Shown here: piece by piece, positions 52,966 through 61,031 of the stretch | Position numbering within the stretch: the stretch's first letter is position 1 | Layout: each line of letters starts with the position of its first letter | Assembly (NCBI GenBank): GCA_964565935.1 | Contig: CAZMGW010000003.1 | Location: 1-61,031, forward strand | From: JBAXAM01 sp964565935 | Lineage (GTDB): Bacteria > Pseudomonadota > Gammaproteobacteria > UBA9339 | Reading direction: 5' to 3' | DNA length: 61,031 nt | The notes under the pieces: model-generated | Told to the model about the DNA's origin: nothing | The model's database searches: none | The model's input: only the letters and a program-made list of their open reading frames with translations | Position numbers and translations under genes: made by a program

Positions 52966-54453
52966 ATGCCAAATAATTCCGCTTGGTTATATTCAATCAA
53001 ACAAATCCGTGAGCTAGAAACGATCACCATCAAAAATCACGGCATCAGCGTGGACGTGCTAATGCAGCGTGCTGGTTTGGCAACCTTTCGTGAATTAAAA
53101 AAACATTGGCCCAAAGCAAAAAATATCACTGTTGTTTGCGGCAAAGGAAATAATGCGGGCGATGGTTATGTGGTAGCGTGTCTTGCCAAAAAGGCCAAAT
53201 TGAATGTGCAAATTTTACAATTGGTTCCTTCCAAAGACTTGACTGGCGCGGCGCAAAAAGCGGCCGGCAAAGCGCAAAAATTAAAAATCAAAACTTCGAT
53301 GTTCACCGCTGAAAAACTGGAAAAAAGCGATGTGATTGTTGATGCATTACTTGGAACTGGTTTGGTTGGTGAAGTGAAAGCACAGTTCCGAGTCGCGATC
53401 GAAGCCATTAATGCAAGTGAAATCTCAGTAATAGCTGTTGACTTGCCTTCGGGTATTGACGCAGATACCGGGAATGTTTTAGGAGCAGCTATTCGGGCTG
53501 ACTTAACTATTACTTTTATTGGCCACAAAGTTGGTTTATTTACTGGCCAAGCACGTGATTATAGCGGTCAAATTATTTGTGATGATTTGCAATTGCCAGA
53601 AAAAGTGTTTGCGCAGGCAAAGCCTTGCACGCAACTATTGGATTTAATTAAAGAAGTAAAGTCATTGCCACCGCGCGCCTGTAACGCACACAAGGGGAAC
53701 TTTGGTCATGTGCTGGTAGTTGGTGGTGACTATGGCATGGGCGGCGCAGTGCGTATGGCGGCAGAAGCAGCGGCTAGAGTTGGAGCAGGTTTGGTTAGCG
53801 TGGCGACGAGACCTGAGCACGTTGCAATGATCAATGTTGCCAGGCCGGAAATTATGGCGCATGGCATAAGCGAGATAGAGCAGCTCCAGCCTTTATTGCA
53901 AAAAGCTAGCGTAATAGTGCTTGGTCCAGGATTGGGCGCGTCAAGTTGGAGTAAGATGCTGTTTGATGAGGTACTAGCAATAAAAAAACCGTTGGTTGTT
54001 GACGCCGATGCGCTGAATATTTTAGCTTTAAATCATCAAGTGCGGGATAATTGGATTTTAACGCCTCATCCGGGCGAGGCGGCAAAGCTATTGCATACAA
54101 CTAGCCAAGCTATCCAATCGAATCGTTTGGTTGCGGTGCAGAAGTTGTTAAATAAGTTTGGTGGCGTTGGCGTTTTAAAAGGCGCTGGGACTTTAATTGC
54201 CGCATCGGGGGAAACAGTGCGGCTGTGCGATGCTGGCAATCCGGGAATGGCAAGTGGTGGTATGGGTGATATTTTAAGTGGTATTATCGGTGGTTTATTG
54301 GCGCAAGGGCTAAGTTTATTTGATGCGGCGAATTTGGGAGTGGTGGTTCATGCGACTGCCGGGGATGTGATAGCAGCAGAGCAGGGTGAAAGAGGGATGC
54401 TGGCGCTTGATTTATTGCCAGTTGTGAGAGAGATTTTGGTTGTCAATTTGTAA
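52966..54453 (+). CDS. nnr: Bifunctional NAD(P)HX epimerase/dehydratase
   Basis: The enzyme repairs hydrated NADH and NADPH. The N-terminal YjeF_N epimerase domain (about residues 1-215) has VVCGKGNNAGDGYV and VDLPSGIDADTG. The C-terminal ADP-dependent dehydratase domain has GNFGHVLVVGGDYGMGGA, LGPGLGASSWSKM, LTPHPGEAAKLL and the catalytic-loop NPGMASGGMGD. The ATG at 52966 is preceded by AAGGGG; the open frame upstream crosses the tRNA and is not coding. It has 495 residues. It heads the nnr-tsaE-amiC-mutL order known from E. coli. Confidence 0.95.
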   Translation: MPNNSAWLYSIKQIRELETITIKNHGISVDVLMQRAGLATFRELKKHWPKAKNITVVCGKGNNAGDGYVVACLAKKAKLNVQILQLVPSKDLTGAAQKAAGKAQKLKIKTSMFTAEKLEKSDVIVDALLGTGLVGEVKAQFRVAIEAINASEISVIAVDLPSGIDADTGNVLGAAIRADLTITFIGHKVGLFTGQARDYSGQIICDDLQLPEKVFAQAKPCTQLLDLIKEVKSLPPRACNAHKGNFGHVLVVGGDYGMGGAVRMAAEAAARVGAGLVSVATRPEHVAMINVARPEIMAHGISEIEQLQPLLQKASVIVLGPGLGASSWSKMLFDEVLAIKKPLVVDADALNILALNHQVRDNWILTPHPGEAAKLLHTTSQAIQSNRLVAVQKLLNKFGGVGVLKGAGTLIAASGETVRLCDAGNPGMASGGMGDILSGIIGGLLAQGLSLFDAANLGVVVHATAGDVIAAEQGERGMLALDLLPVVREILVVNL

Positions 54454-54533
54454 AGTGCGTTCAAGGTTGAGAATTTAGGATAAGCCGACTTTTGCAGCAT
54501 ATTAATTGTGAGGATTTTGTTTTGCCAAAGTAA

Positions 54534-54653
54534 CCTTAATACCTCTGCTATCTCCCCTTTGCTTTGCTGTATACTGCTAATTTTATTACCGTATACTTTG
54601 GTGGTGGATCGCTACGCAAAGGGGAGATAGCAGAAGTATCAGGTTGCTTTGGC
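54534..54653 (+). repeat. MITE-like palindromic element, family A
   Basis: The ends GCCAAAGTAACCT and AGGTTGCTTTGGC are inverted repeats. The pairing continues inward through TCTGCTATCTCCCCTTTGC and its inverse. The centre, TTGCTGTATACTGCTAATT ... GTGGTGGATCGC, is shared with family B although the arms differ. There is no coding capacity. The gap between nnr and tsaE (54454-54852) otherwise holds only this element, a 46-base linker and a family B copy. Confidence 0.8.
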
Positions 54654-54699
54654 CGTGCTGGTGGCAGCATTGCTACAATAAAATTTAGAGTTTAGATAG

Positions 54700-54833
54700 G
54701 TCAAAACTTAGGATTTGGCGTTGGAACGGCTGCTTTTACATGCGATCCACTACTGATGCTTCAGATGGAGAATTAGTAGTATACAGCAATGTAAAAGAGG
54801 CCGTTCCAAAAGCAAAAAATCGTAAGTTTTGAC
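54700..54833 (+). repeat. MITE-like palindromic element, family B, copy 2
   Basis: GTCAAAACTTAGGATTT at 54700 is answered by an inverted AAATCGTAAGTTTTGAC-type end at 54833. The arms include GGAACGGCTGCTTTTACAT and its near-perfect inverse. The reverse complement matches 42973-43109 throughout. The element ends 20 bases before the tsaE ATG and could affect its expression. Confidence 0.85.
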
Positions 54834-54852
54834 AAAGTAGTTGTTTATTCTT

Positions 54853-55326
54853 ATGCAAATCACAATAAAAACCTCTATCGCAATGCAAAAGTTGGGCGCA
54901 GCTATTGCAGCCGTGTGTGAGCCAGGCTGTGTAATTTATTTGCATGGAGAGCTTGGGGCTGGTAAAACCACATTAGTTCGTGGCTTTTTACGAAAATTTA
55001 GACATCAGGGGCACGTTCGTAGCCCGACCTTTACCTTGCTTGAGCCATATCAGTTTGATGCTGTGTCAGTCTATCATTTTGATTTATATCGCTTGATCAA
55101 TCCCGAAGAGTTTATGTATATTGGCGGCAGAGATTATTTTACCGCGCAAAGCGTCTGTTTGATAGAATGGCCGGAGCGAGGGAAGGGATTTTTGCCGGCG
55201 GCGGATTTGATTTGTAACTTTGATTTTGGTGCAAAGGGGAAGGGAAGAGCGATGCGGTTGGTTGCCGGGTCTGATAAGGGTAAAAATATTATTAATAAAT
55301 TGAATAATAACAATGTCCAGGCTTAA
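54853..55326 (+). CDS. tsaE: tRNA t6A biosynthesis ATPase TsaE
   Basis: TsaE is the ATPase that works with TsaB and TsaD to form N6-threonylcarbamoyl-adenosine in tRNAs reading ANN codons. The ATP loop GELGAGKTT is near residue 33. SPTFTLLEPY and HFDLYRL, and a C-terminal LIEWPERG, are the family blocks. The ATG at 54853 is preferred over a TTG at 54841. It has about 157 residues. The stop lies inside amiC by 14 bases. Confidence 0.95.
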   Translation: MQITIKTSIAMQKLGAAIAAVCEPGCVIYLHGELGAGKTTLVRGFLRKFRHQGHVRSPTFTLLEPYQFDAVSVYHFDLYRLINPEEFMYIGGRDYFTAQSVCLIEWPERGKGFLPAADLICNFDFGAKGKGRAMRLVAGSDKGKNIINKLNNNNVQA

Positions 55327-56575
55327 AACGCTGCTATTTTTTTTATTTACCATGTGCCTCATGCAGGGCGCGTTAGCTTCTTCTGTTCGCATTACCGATT
55401 TTCGTTTTTCTGAAGATGCGCAGAAAATCCGGTTGGTATTCGATGCCAATGGTCCGGTTAATTATTCTATTCAAGAATCCCCGCGCAAAATAGTTATTAA
55501 TATCAAAAATGCCAAACTTATTGGGTTGCTTAATAAAACCTGGTTGTATAAAACACCGATAAGCACCGCGCAAGGTGAGCAGTTGGGTAAAAATCTGCGT
55601 CTGACCTTGAGTTTAAAAAAACCGGCAAAACCACAGCACTTTGTTTTACAAAAGCCTTATCGATTAGTGCTTGATTTTCCTAATACTAAAGCTAAAGCCG
55701 CTCTAGATGTTATAGCACAGCCACAAACCCCAAACACAAATGCGCCGACAAATCAGCCAGAGCCAACCCCGATTTCAGAGGTGGCTCCAGATGAGGTTAC
55801 AGATTATGTGCCCCCAGATATTTCTGAAGGCAAAGTGCGGGATGTGGTAGTTGTCATCGACCCTGGCCATGGCGGTAAAGATCCCGGCGCGATTGGGTAT
55901 AACGGTACGCGGGAAAAAGATGTTGCTTTAGCTGTTGCCAAGCGATTGCAAAATACAATAAATGAAGCTAAGGGATTTCGTGCCGTACTTACTAGAAATG
56001 GTGATTATTTCATAACGTTACGTGAGCGTTTAGGTATTGCGCATAAATATAAAGCCGATATGTTTGTTGCCGTGCATGCTGATGCCTTCAAGCATACTGC
56101 GACTTCGCATGGCGTTTCAATTTTTGCTTTATCACAACGAGGGGCAACCAGTGAAGCGGCGCGTTGGTTGGCAGAAAAAGAAAATGAATCGGAGTTGGGG
56201 CAGACCATTTCTGATAAAAATGAAATGTTACGTTCAGTTTTGATTGACTTGGCACAAGCAGCAACTATTAGTTCGAGTTTGGAAATTGGCGAATCGATGT
56301 TGCGGAAATTAACTCGTATCGCCCGCCTTCATTCGCGTCGAGTTGAGCAAGCAGGGTTTGTGGTGTTGAAGTCGCCTGATATCCCATCATTATTGGTTGA
56401 AACTGGTTTTATTTCTGAGCCAGACGAAGAAAAAAAGCTGCGTGATTCTGATTATCAACAAGAAATCGCCACTTGTTTGGCAACCGGAGTTACGTCTTAT
56501 TTTATGCGTCGACCACCGCAAGGAACATATTTGGCAAAAATAAAACGTAAAAATAATTTGCAAGCGTGGGACTGA
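55313..56575 (+). CDS. amiC: N-acetylmuramoyl-L-alanine amidase (AmiB/AmiC type)
   Basis: This periplasmic zinc amidase splits septal peptidoglycan for daughter-cell separation. A signal peptide of about 22 residues (cleaved near ALAS) is followed by an AMIN domain (residues about 25-130) that targets the septum. A Pro/Thr linker leads to the Amidase_3 domain: VVIDPGHGGKDPGAIG (first zinc His), a Glu in TREKDVAL and VAVHADA. It has 420 residues and lacks the LysM repeats of E. coli AmiB. The stop overlaps the mutL start (TGATG). Confidence 0.94.
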   Translation: MSRLKTLLFFLFTMCLMQGALASSVRITDFRFSEDAQKIRLVFDANGPVNYSIQESPRKIVINIKNAKLIGLLNKTWLYKTPISTAQGEQLGKNLRLTLSLKKPAKPQHFVLQKPYRLVLDFPNTKAKAALDVIAQPQTPNTNAPTNQPEPTPISEVAPDEVTDYVPPDISEGKVRDVVVVIDPGHGGKDPGAIGYNGTREKDVALAVAKRLQNTINEAKGFRAVLTRNGDYFITLRERLGIAHKYKADMFVAVHADAFKHTATSHGVSIFALSQRGATSEAARWLAEKENESELGQTISDKNEMLRSVLIDLAQAATISSSLEIGESMLRKLTRIARLHSRRVEQAGFVVLKSPDIPSLLVETGFISEPDEEKKLRDSDYQQEIATCLATGVTSYFMRRPPQGTYLAKIKRKNNLQAWD

Positions 56576-58371
56576 TGAATATTAAAATTTTAGATTCTCA
56601 TTTGGTTAACCAAATCGCTGCCGGTGAGGTTATTGAGCGCCCAAGTTCTGTGGTGAAAGAACTGCTTGAAAACAGCCTTGATGCAGGGGCAACAGAAGTT
56701 GTTATTGAAATTGAAAGTGGCGGCAGTAAATTAATTCGCATCCGCGATGATGGGTGTGGTATTGATAAAGATGATTTGAGATTGGCCTTAAGTCGGCATG
56801 CCACCAGCAAAATTCAGGTGTTGGATGATTTGGAGCATATCGAGAGCCTAGGATTTCGCGGTGAAGCATTGGCAAGCATTTGTTCTGTCTCTCGTTTTAA
56901 ACTGGTTTCCCGCACTGTTGATGTGGCATCCGGTTGGCAAATCACTGCCGAAGGCAATTCTCAAGCGGCAGAATTGCAGCCGTGTTCGCATCCTGTTGGA
57001 ACTACAGTTGAAATTCTTGATCTCTTTTTTAATGTACCTGCGCGCCGCAAGTTTTTGCGCACCCAACAAACCGAATTAAATCACATTTCGGAGATAGTCA
57101 ATCGCCTCGCGCTTAGTCGTTTTGACGTCGGTTTTTTATTGAAACATAATGAAAAAATAATTTTACAATTGCCACCCGCAACCACACCAAAAGAAAAGAC
57201 GGCTCGGGTTGGAAAAATAGTTGGGAAAGAATTTATTCAAAATGCGTTGGCGATAGATGCTGGCTTGAGTGGTTTACATCTAGCTGGTTGGATATCGAAA
57301 CCCACATACACTCGTAGCCAGGCAGATTTGCAGTACTTTTATATTAATAGAAGAGTGGTGAGGGATAAAACCCTATCACATGCCATACGCCAAGCTTATC
57401 AGGATGTGATTTACCAGCAGCGTTACCCGGCGGTTGTGTTATATTTAAGCGTTGATCCAGAGTTAGTTGATGTTAACGTTCATCCAACGAAGGCTGAAGT
57501 ACGGTTTCGTGAAGGCAGGTTAGTGCATGATTTTATTGCAAAAAGCTTGCAAGAGGCATTGGCTGTGGGCAAATGCAGCGTTAGCCAAGAGGTTAGTTCA
57601 GTTGCTCCTAAAGCGCATGCTCCGGTTCAAGCTCCCGCTTCCGCAAAGAGGGAATTTGCTTTTGCAGCAAAACAACAGTCATTGCCATTGGTTGCCGCTG
57701 AAGAAAGCGCTGTCTACGAAACCCTCACATCGTTTGCTCAAAAAAATATTTCGCTAGTTAAAGAAACGCCAACCGAGAAAGCAGTTGAGTCACCTTTGGG
57801 ATTTGCCTTGGCGCAATTGCATAATATTTATATTTTAGCGCAAAATGCCGACGGGCTAATTTTGGTGGACGCACATGCGGCGCATGAAAGAATCAATTAC
57901 GAAAAATTAAAAGCTGCTTACGATACCGCGGGGATTGCCTCGCAAATCATGTTGTTACCGTTAACCGTCAGTTTGAATCAAACTGAAATTAATTGTATCG
58001 AGTCTAACCTGGAAATCTTGCGAAAACTGGGTTTTGACGTGACCCGATCTGGCCCAGAGAAGGTTTTGATTCGCGCAGTTCCGGTTTTATTGCAAGATGC
58101 TGATGTTGAACAATTAATCCGCGATATTGTGGCCGATTTATTAACCCACGAAAGTTTTGATAGCATTGTTAAAAGCATTAGCAAAATTTTATCTACTATG
58201 GCGTGTCACAGTAGCGTGCGGGCTGGACGCAAATTAAATATTAATGAAATGAATGCGTTATTGCGTGAGCTTGAGCATACCCCGCGTGGCGATCAGTGCG
58301 GCCATGGGCGCCCCACCTGGGTGAGGCTCACCATGGCAGATTTAGATAAGTTGTTTTTACGTGGGCGATAG
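56575..58371 (+). CDS. mutL: DNA mismatch repair protein MutL, endonuclease type
   Basis: MutL links MutS mismatch recognition to strand removal. The GHKL ATPase part has ENSLDAGAT, RDDGCGI and GFRGEALASI. The C-terminal domain has DAHAAHERINYE, a match except at one position to the nuclease motif DQHA(X)2E(X)4E. ACHSSVRAG and CGHGRPTW, further endonuclease-type blocks, follow. E. coli MutL lacks these; the arrangement resembles Pseudomonas MutL. It has 598 residues. The ATG at 56575 overlaps the amiC stop. Confidence 0.96.
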   Translation: MNIKILDSHLVNQIAAGEVIERPSSVVKELLENSLDAGATEVVIEIESGGSKLIRIRDDGCGIDKDDLRLALSRHATSKIQVLDDLEHIESLGFRGEALASICSVSRFKLVSRTVDVASGWQITAEGNSQAAELQPCSHPVGTTVEILDLFFNVPARRKFLRTQQTELNHISEIVNRLALSRFDVGFLLKHNEKIILQLPPATTPKEKTARVGKIVGKEFIQNALAIDAGLSGLHLAGWISKPTYTRSQADLQYFYINRRVVRDKTLSHAIRQAYQDVIYQQRYPAVVLYLSVDPELVDVNVHPTKAEVRFREGRLVHDFIAKSLQEALAVGKCSVSQEVSSVAPKAHAPVQAPASAKREFAFAAKQQSLPLVAAEESAVYETLTSFAQKNISLVKETPTEKAVESPLGFALAQLHNIYILAQNADGLILVDAHAAHERINYEKLKAAYDTAGIASQIMLLPLTVSLNQTEINCIESNLEILRKLGFDVTRSGPEKVLIRAVPVLLQDADVEQLIRDIVADLLTHESFDSIVKSISKILSTMACHSSVRAGRKLNINEMNALLRELEHTPRGDQCGHGRPTWVRLTMADLDKLFLRGR

Positions 58372-58375
58372 AAAG

Positions 58376-60202
58376 ATGTTTATCGATAGTGGGAGTGACC
58401 CGCAACAATTCTTAAAATCTTTGCCAAATAAACCCGGTGTTTATCAAATGTATGATGCTGGGCACAAGGTTTTGTACGTCGGCAAAGCTAAAAATCTAAA
58501 AAAGCGTCTGCGCAGTTATTTTTATTCCGTTAAAGATCCCAAAACAAGCGCCTTTATGGCGCAAGTAAAAAGCATTGAAGTCATTATTACTCCTAATGAA
58601 AATGCGGCTTTGCTTCTTGAAAGCAATTTAATCAAAACGCTAAAACCGCATTACAATATTTTATTCAAAGACGATAAATCTTTCCCTTATTTATTATTGT
58701 CTAATCATGAGCTTCCGCGTCTGAGTGTCTATCGTGGAGCAATTAAAAAAAATCAGGGCAGATATTTTGGGCCGTTCCCAAGTGCTAAGGCAGTTAATTT
58801 AACTATGGATTTGTTGCAAAAAATATTCAAGTTACGAGTTTGCGGTGACAGTTTTTTCCGCAATCGCATTCGTCCTTGCATGCTTTATCAAATTAAATTG
58901 TGCAGTGCGCCGTGCGTTGGTTGTGTTGATAAAGAAGGGTATGCGGCACAAGTCAAATTTGTTGAGCAGTTTTTGGGTAACAAAAGTGATTATGTGGTGC
59001 AAAAACTTACCGATCTAATGGACACCGCGGCTGCTAATTTGAACTATGAGCAGGCGGCTAATTATCGCGACCAAATAACCAGCATCCGCAAAGTGCAGCA
59101 GGAGCAGGCGATAACGAAAGAGAGTGGCAATTTGGATGTGATCGCTCTGGCTGTTCAACAAGATGGTGCAGTTTGTGTTGATGTTTTGTTGGTACGCAAT
59201 GGGTTGGTCCTTGGGAACAAGTCGTATTTTCCGGCAGTGAATAAATTTACTCCAACCCCGGAGGAAATTTTGGAGACTTTTTTGGCGCAGCATTACTTGC
59301 AAGGCGATGTTGAGGCTTTGGTTCCAGATAAGATATTGATTAATACAAAGCTACCCAATAGGTTGCAATATGCAGCTGTGTTGAGTGAAAAAGTCGGGCG
59401 CAAAGTTTTGGTGTCAGATCATACCAAAGGAGTACAAAAGCAGCTGATAGCTATCGCCGAAGCCAATGCGCAAAATGCGCTGCAGATACGCTTAACCAGC
59501 GCCATGAATTATTCGGAACGGCTTTTACAGTTTAAGAAGGCGTTACATTTGCCAATGTTGCCCAGCCGGATTGAGTGTTTTGATGTAAGCCATACTATGG
59601 GTGAAGCGCAAGTGGTGGCATGCGTTGTGTTTAATGAAAAAGGTAGCGATAAAAGCGAGTATCGTCGATTTAATGTTAAGACTGCAAGTGCGGGCGATGA
59701 TTATGGCGCGCTCCGCGAGGCGTTGTTGCGTCGTTATGCGGATTCCCAAAATTTACCCGATTTGATAATGATTGATGGGGGTAAAGGACAGCTCAATGCA
59801 GCGGTGCAGGTGTTGCATCGACTGCAGATCACCAATGTTTTACTGATGGCAATTGCTAAAGGTAAAGAGCGTAAACCTGGTTTTGAGGAGATTTACGTTT
59901 GGAGAAGAAATGCCCCATTGGTTTTAGCGCCTCAAGATCCGGCGTTGCATCTTATTCAGCAGATACGTGATGAAGCGCATCGGTTTGCGATTAGTGGACA
60001 TCGAAAAAAGATGGTAAAAATCCGTCGTCGGTCGGTTTTGGCTAATATTTATGGAATTGGTAAAGCAAAACAGGCGGCGCTTCTGAGGCATTTTGGGGGA
60101 CTGACAGAGCTTAAAGGGGCCGGTATCGACGATTTGCTAAAAGTAAAAGGCATAAATCGTAGTTTGGCCGAACGGATTTATGAGTATTTGCATGCATCTT
60201 AG
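58376..60202 (+). CDS. uvrC: Excinuclease ABC subunit C (UvrC)
   Basis: UvrC makes both incisions in nucleotide excision repair. The N-terminal GIY-YIG nuclease is visible in KPGVYQMYDAGHKVLYVGKAKNL, quoted here in part as PGVYQMYDAGHKVLYVGKAK. A UVR motif (about residues 200-240), the RNase H-like second nuclease domain (IECFDVSHTMGEA) and a C-terminal helix-hairpin-helix pair follow. A GTG at 58361 is an alternative start that overlaps mutL. About 608-613 residues. Confidence 0.96.
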   Translation: MFIDSGSDPQQFLKSLPNKPGVYQMYDAGHKVLYVGKAKNLKKRLRSYFYSVKDPKTSAFMAQVKSIEVIITPNENAALLLESNLIKTLKPHYNILFKDDKSFPYLLLSNHELPRLSVYRGAIKKNQGRYFGPFPSAKAVNLTMDLLQKIFKLRVCGDSFFRNRIRPCMLYQIKLCSAPCVGCVDKEGYAAQVKFVEQFLGNKSDYVVQKLTDLMDTAAANLNYEQAANYRDQITSIRKVQQEQAITKESGNLDVIALAVQQDGAVCVDVLLVRNGLVLGNKSYFPAVNKFTPTPEEILETFLAQHYLQGDVEALVPDKILINTKLPNRLQYAAVLSEKVGRKVLVSDHTKGVQKQLIAIAEANAQNALQIRLTSAMNYSERLLQFKKALHLPMLPSRIECFDVSHTMGEAQVVACVVFNEKGSDKSEYRRFNVKTASAGDDYGALREALLRRYADSQNLPDLIMIDGGKGQLNAAVQVLHRLQITNVLLMAIAKGKERKPGFEEIYVWRRNAPLVLAPQDPALHLIQQIRDEAHRFAISGHRKKMVKIRRRSVLANIYGIGKAKQAALLRHFGGLTELKGAGIDDLLKVKGINRSLAERIYEYLHAS

Positions 60203-60250
60203 CAATGCCGTACAATCCGTGATTATGAGGTTTTAAGTGAGAAGTTGAAA

Positions 60251-60805
60251 ATGAATTTTCCAACGTTATTAACCTATTTTCGTATCATTTTGATTCCCGC
60301 TATTATGGTTGCATTCTATTTGCCTGGGAGTTTTGGCCACTTATTGGCAGCAATTATTTTTGCTATTGCTTCGTTGACTGACTGGTTGGACGGGTATTTA
60401 GCTCGTAATTGGAACCAGACAACCAAATTCGGTGCATTTTTGGATCCTGTAGCGGATAAGTTAATTATTTCAATTGCCTTGGTTTTGATTGTTGCAGAAA
60501 TGGGTAGTGCGTATATTGCAATTCCAGCTGCAGTAATTATTGGTCGAGAAATCGTTATCTCTGCATTACGTGAGTGGATGGCAGAAATTGGCAAAAAGAC
60601 TAGCGTTGCGGTGAGTCGAGTTGCTAAAATCAAAACAACATTACAAATGTTTGCCGTTGGCTCGTTATTGCTTCATCATCCAGCCTATGGGGTTAAATTT
60701 TTGATTTTGGGAACTATCTTGTTGTATTTGGCGGCAGGTATGACTTTATGGTCTATGTATATGTATCTTAAAACCGCTTGGCCCGATTTGGTTAAAAATA
60801 ATTAA
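60251..60805 (+). CDS. pgsA: CDP-diacylglycerol--glycerol-3-phosphate 3-phosphatidyltransferase PgsA
   Basis: PgsA makes phosphatidylglycerol phosphate in the inner membrane. The CDP-alcohol phosphotransferase motif D(X)2DG(X)2AR(X)8G(X)3D(X)3D is present as DWLDGYLAR, then GAFLDPVADK. It begins MNFPTLLTYFRI, a typical PgsA opening, and has four to five membrane helices. It has about 184 residues. The order uvrC-pgsA is as in E. coli. The ATG at 60251 is preferred over a TTG at 60245. Confidence 0.96.
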   Translation: MNFPTLLTYFRIILIPAIMVAFYLPGSFGHLLAAIIFAIASLTDWLDGYLARNWNQTTKFGAFLDPVADKLIISIALVLIVAEMGSAYIAIPAAVIIGREIVISALREWMAEIGKKTSVAVSRVAKIKTTLQMFAVGSLLLHHPAYGVKFLILGTILLYLAAGMTLWSMYMYLKTAWPDLVKNN

Positions 60806-60970
60806 AAACAATAAGTTATCCCGTAAAAACAAATTGATAAATTCTGATTTTGCTAGATTTTTTATAGGGATTGAAAATTACTAAATTATGTTTATAGTGT
60901 CAGTTCTTGTTTATGCTGGAATAGGTACAGGCAGAAGGACGTAATCTATAGCTTGTGTCTTACTATGCCA

Positions 60971-60988
60971 CGCAGGCTAAAGTCTGCG
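60971..60988. repeat. Small hairpin at the right edge
   Basis: CGCAG and CTGCG enclose GCTAAAGT within CACGCAGGCTAAAGTCTGCG, followed by GCTACC. Short GC-rich hairpins of this form occur as dispersed repeats in many bacterial genomes. No other copy is in this window. The rest of 60806-61031 shows no gene. Confidence 0.35.
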
Positions 60989-61031
60989 GCTACCGGTACT
61001 AGTTTTTGCTGATATGAAGTTTTTACGCGGG

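Overview
The window is AT-rich chromosomal DNA from a gammaproteobacterium, most likely a host-associated member of the order Legionellales (Legionella/Coxiella/Berkiella-like). The evidence is E. coli-type synteny in several housekeeping blocks (mlaFEDCB-murA, kdsD-kdsC-lptC, nnr-tsaE-amiC-mutL, uvrC-pgsA, rplU-rpmA), a fis-icmH-icmF operon of Dot/Icm or type VI type, a UhpC-like organophosphate antiporter, TrpR beside a tryptophan-type ABC importer, and a giant exported SecA-like protein. The order-level assignment is inference; the gene calls are mostly read directly from motifs.

Layout. 1-5.2 kb: tRNA-Leu cut by the left edge, rseP, an OmpA-type lipoprotein, a remnant of a sugar porter, a UhpC-like antiporter and rlmD. 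5.2-14.8 kb: one reading frame for a ~3,170-residue protein with a signal peptide, a SecA-like two-lobe ATPase in its second half and a possible thiol-protease motif near the C-terminus. 14.9-17.3 kb: thiXYZ-type importer for a thiamine pyrimidine precursor. 17.4-27.3 kb: the front of the division/cell-wall cluster (mraZ, rsmH, ftsL, ftsI, murE, mraY), in which the usual murF is replaced by a hydrolase / membrane-anchored Mur ligase / Ddl cassette. 27.4-32.1 kb: lpoA and yraN separated by trpR and an ABC importer. 32.1-38.9 kb: the divergent lptC-kdsC-kdsD and mlaFEDCB-murA operons, then csrA. 39-45 kb: an unknown protein, rlmJ, degP, birA, 4.5S RNA, rpmA, rplU. 45-50 kb: a helical-repeat protein behind a promoter containing a G9/C9 tract, then fis-icmH-icmF. 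50-61 kb: two L,D-transpeptidases, a BI-1 protein, tRNA-Ser, nnr, tsaE, amiC, mutL, uvrC, pgsA.

Functionally the window is dominated by envelope biogenesis: peptidoglycan precursors (murE, Mur ligase, ddl, mraY, murA), synthesis and its activation (ftsI, lpoA), remodelling (two L,D-transpeptidases, amiC), LPS (kdsC, kdsD, lptC), phospholipid transport (mla) and quality control (rseP, degP). The host-interaction layer is the giant SecA-like protein, the repeat protein and icmH/icmF.

The strongest leads are the exported SecA-like giant protein, the homopolymer-containing promoter, two related families of palindromic MITE-like repeats shared by two intergenic regions (about 43.0 and 54.6 kb), and the unusual murF/ddl cassette.
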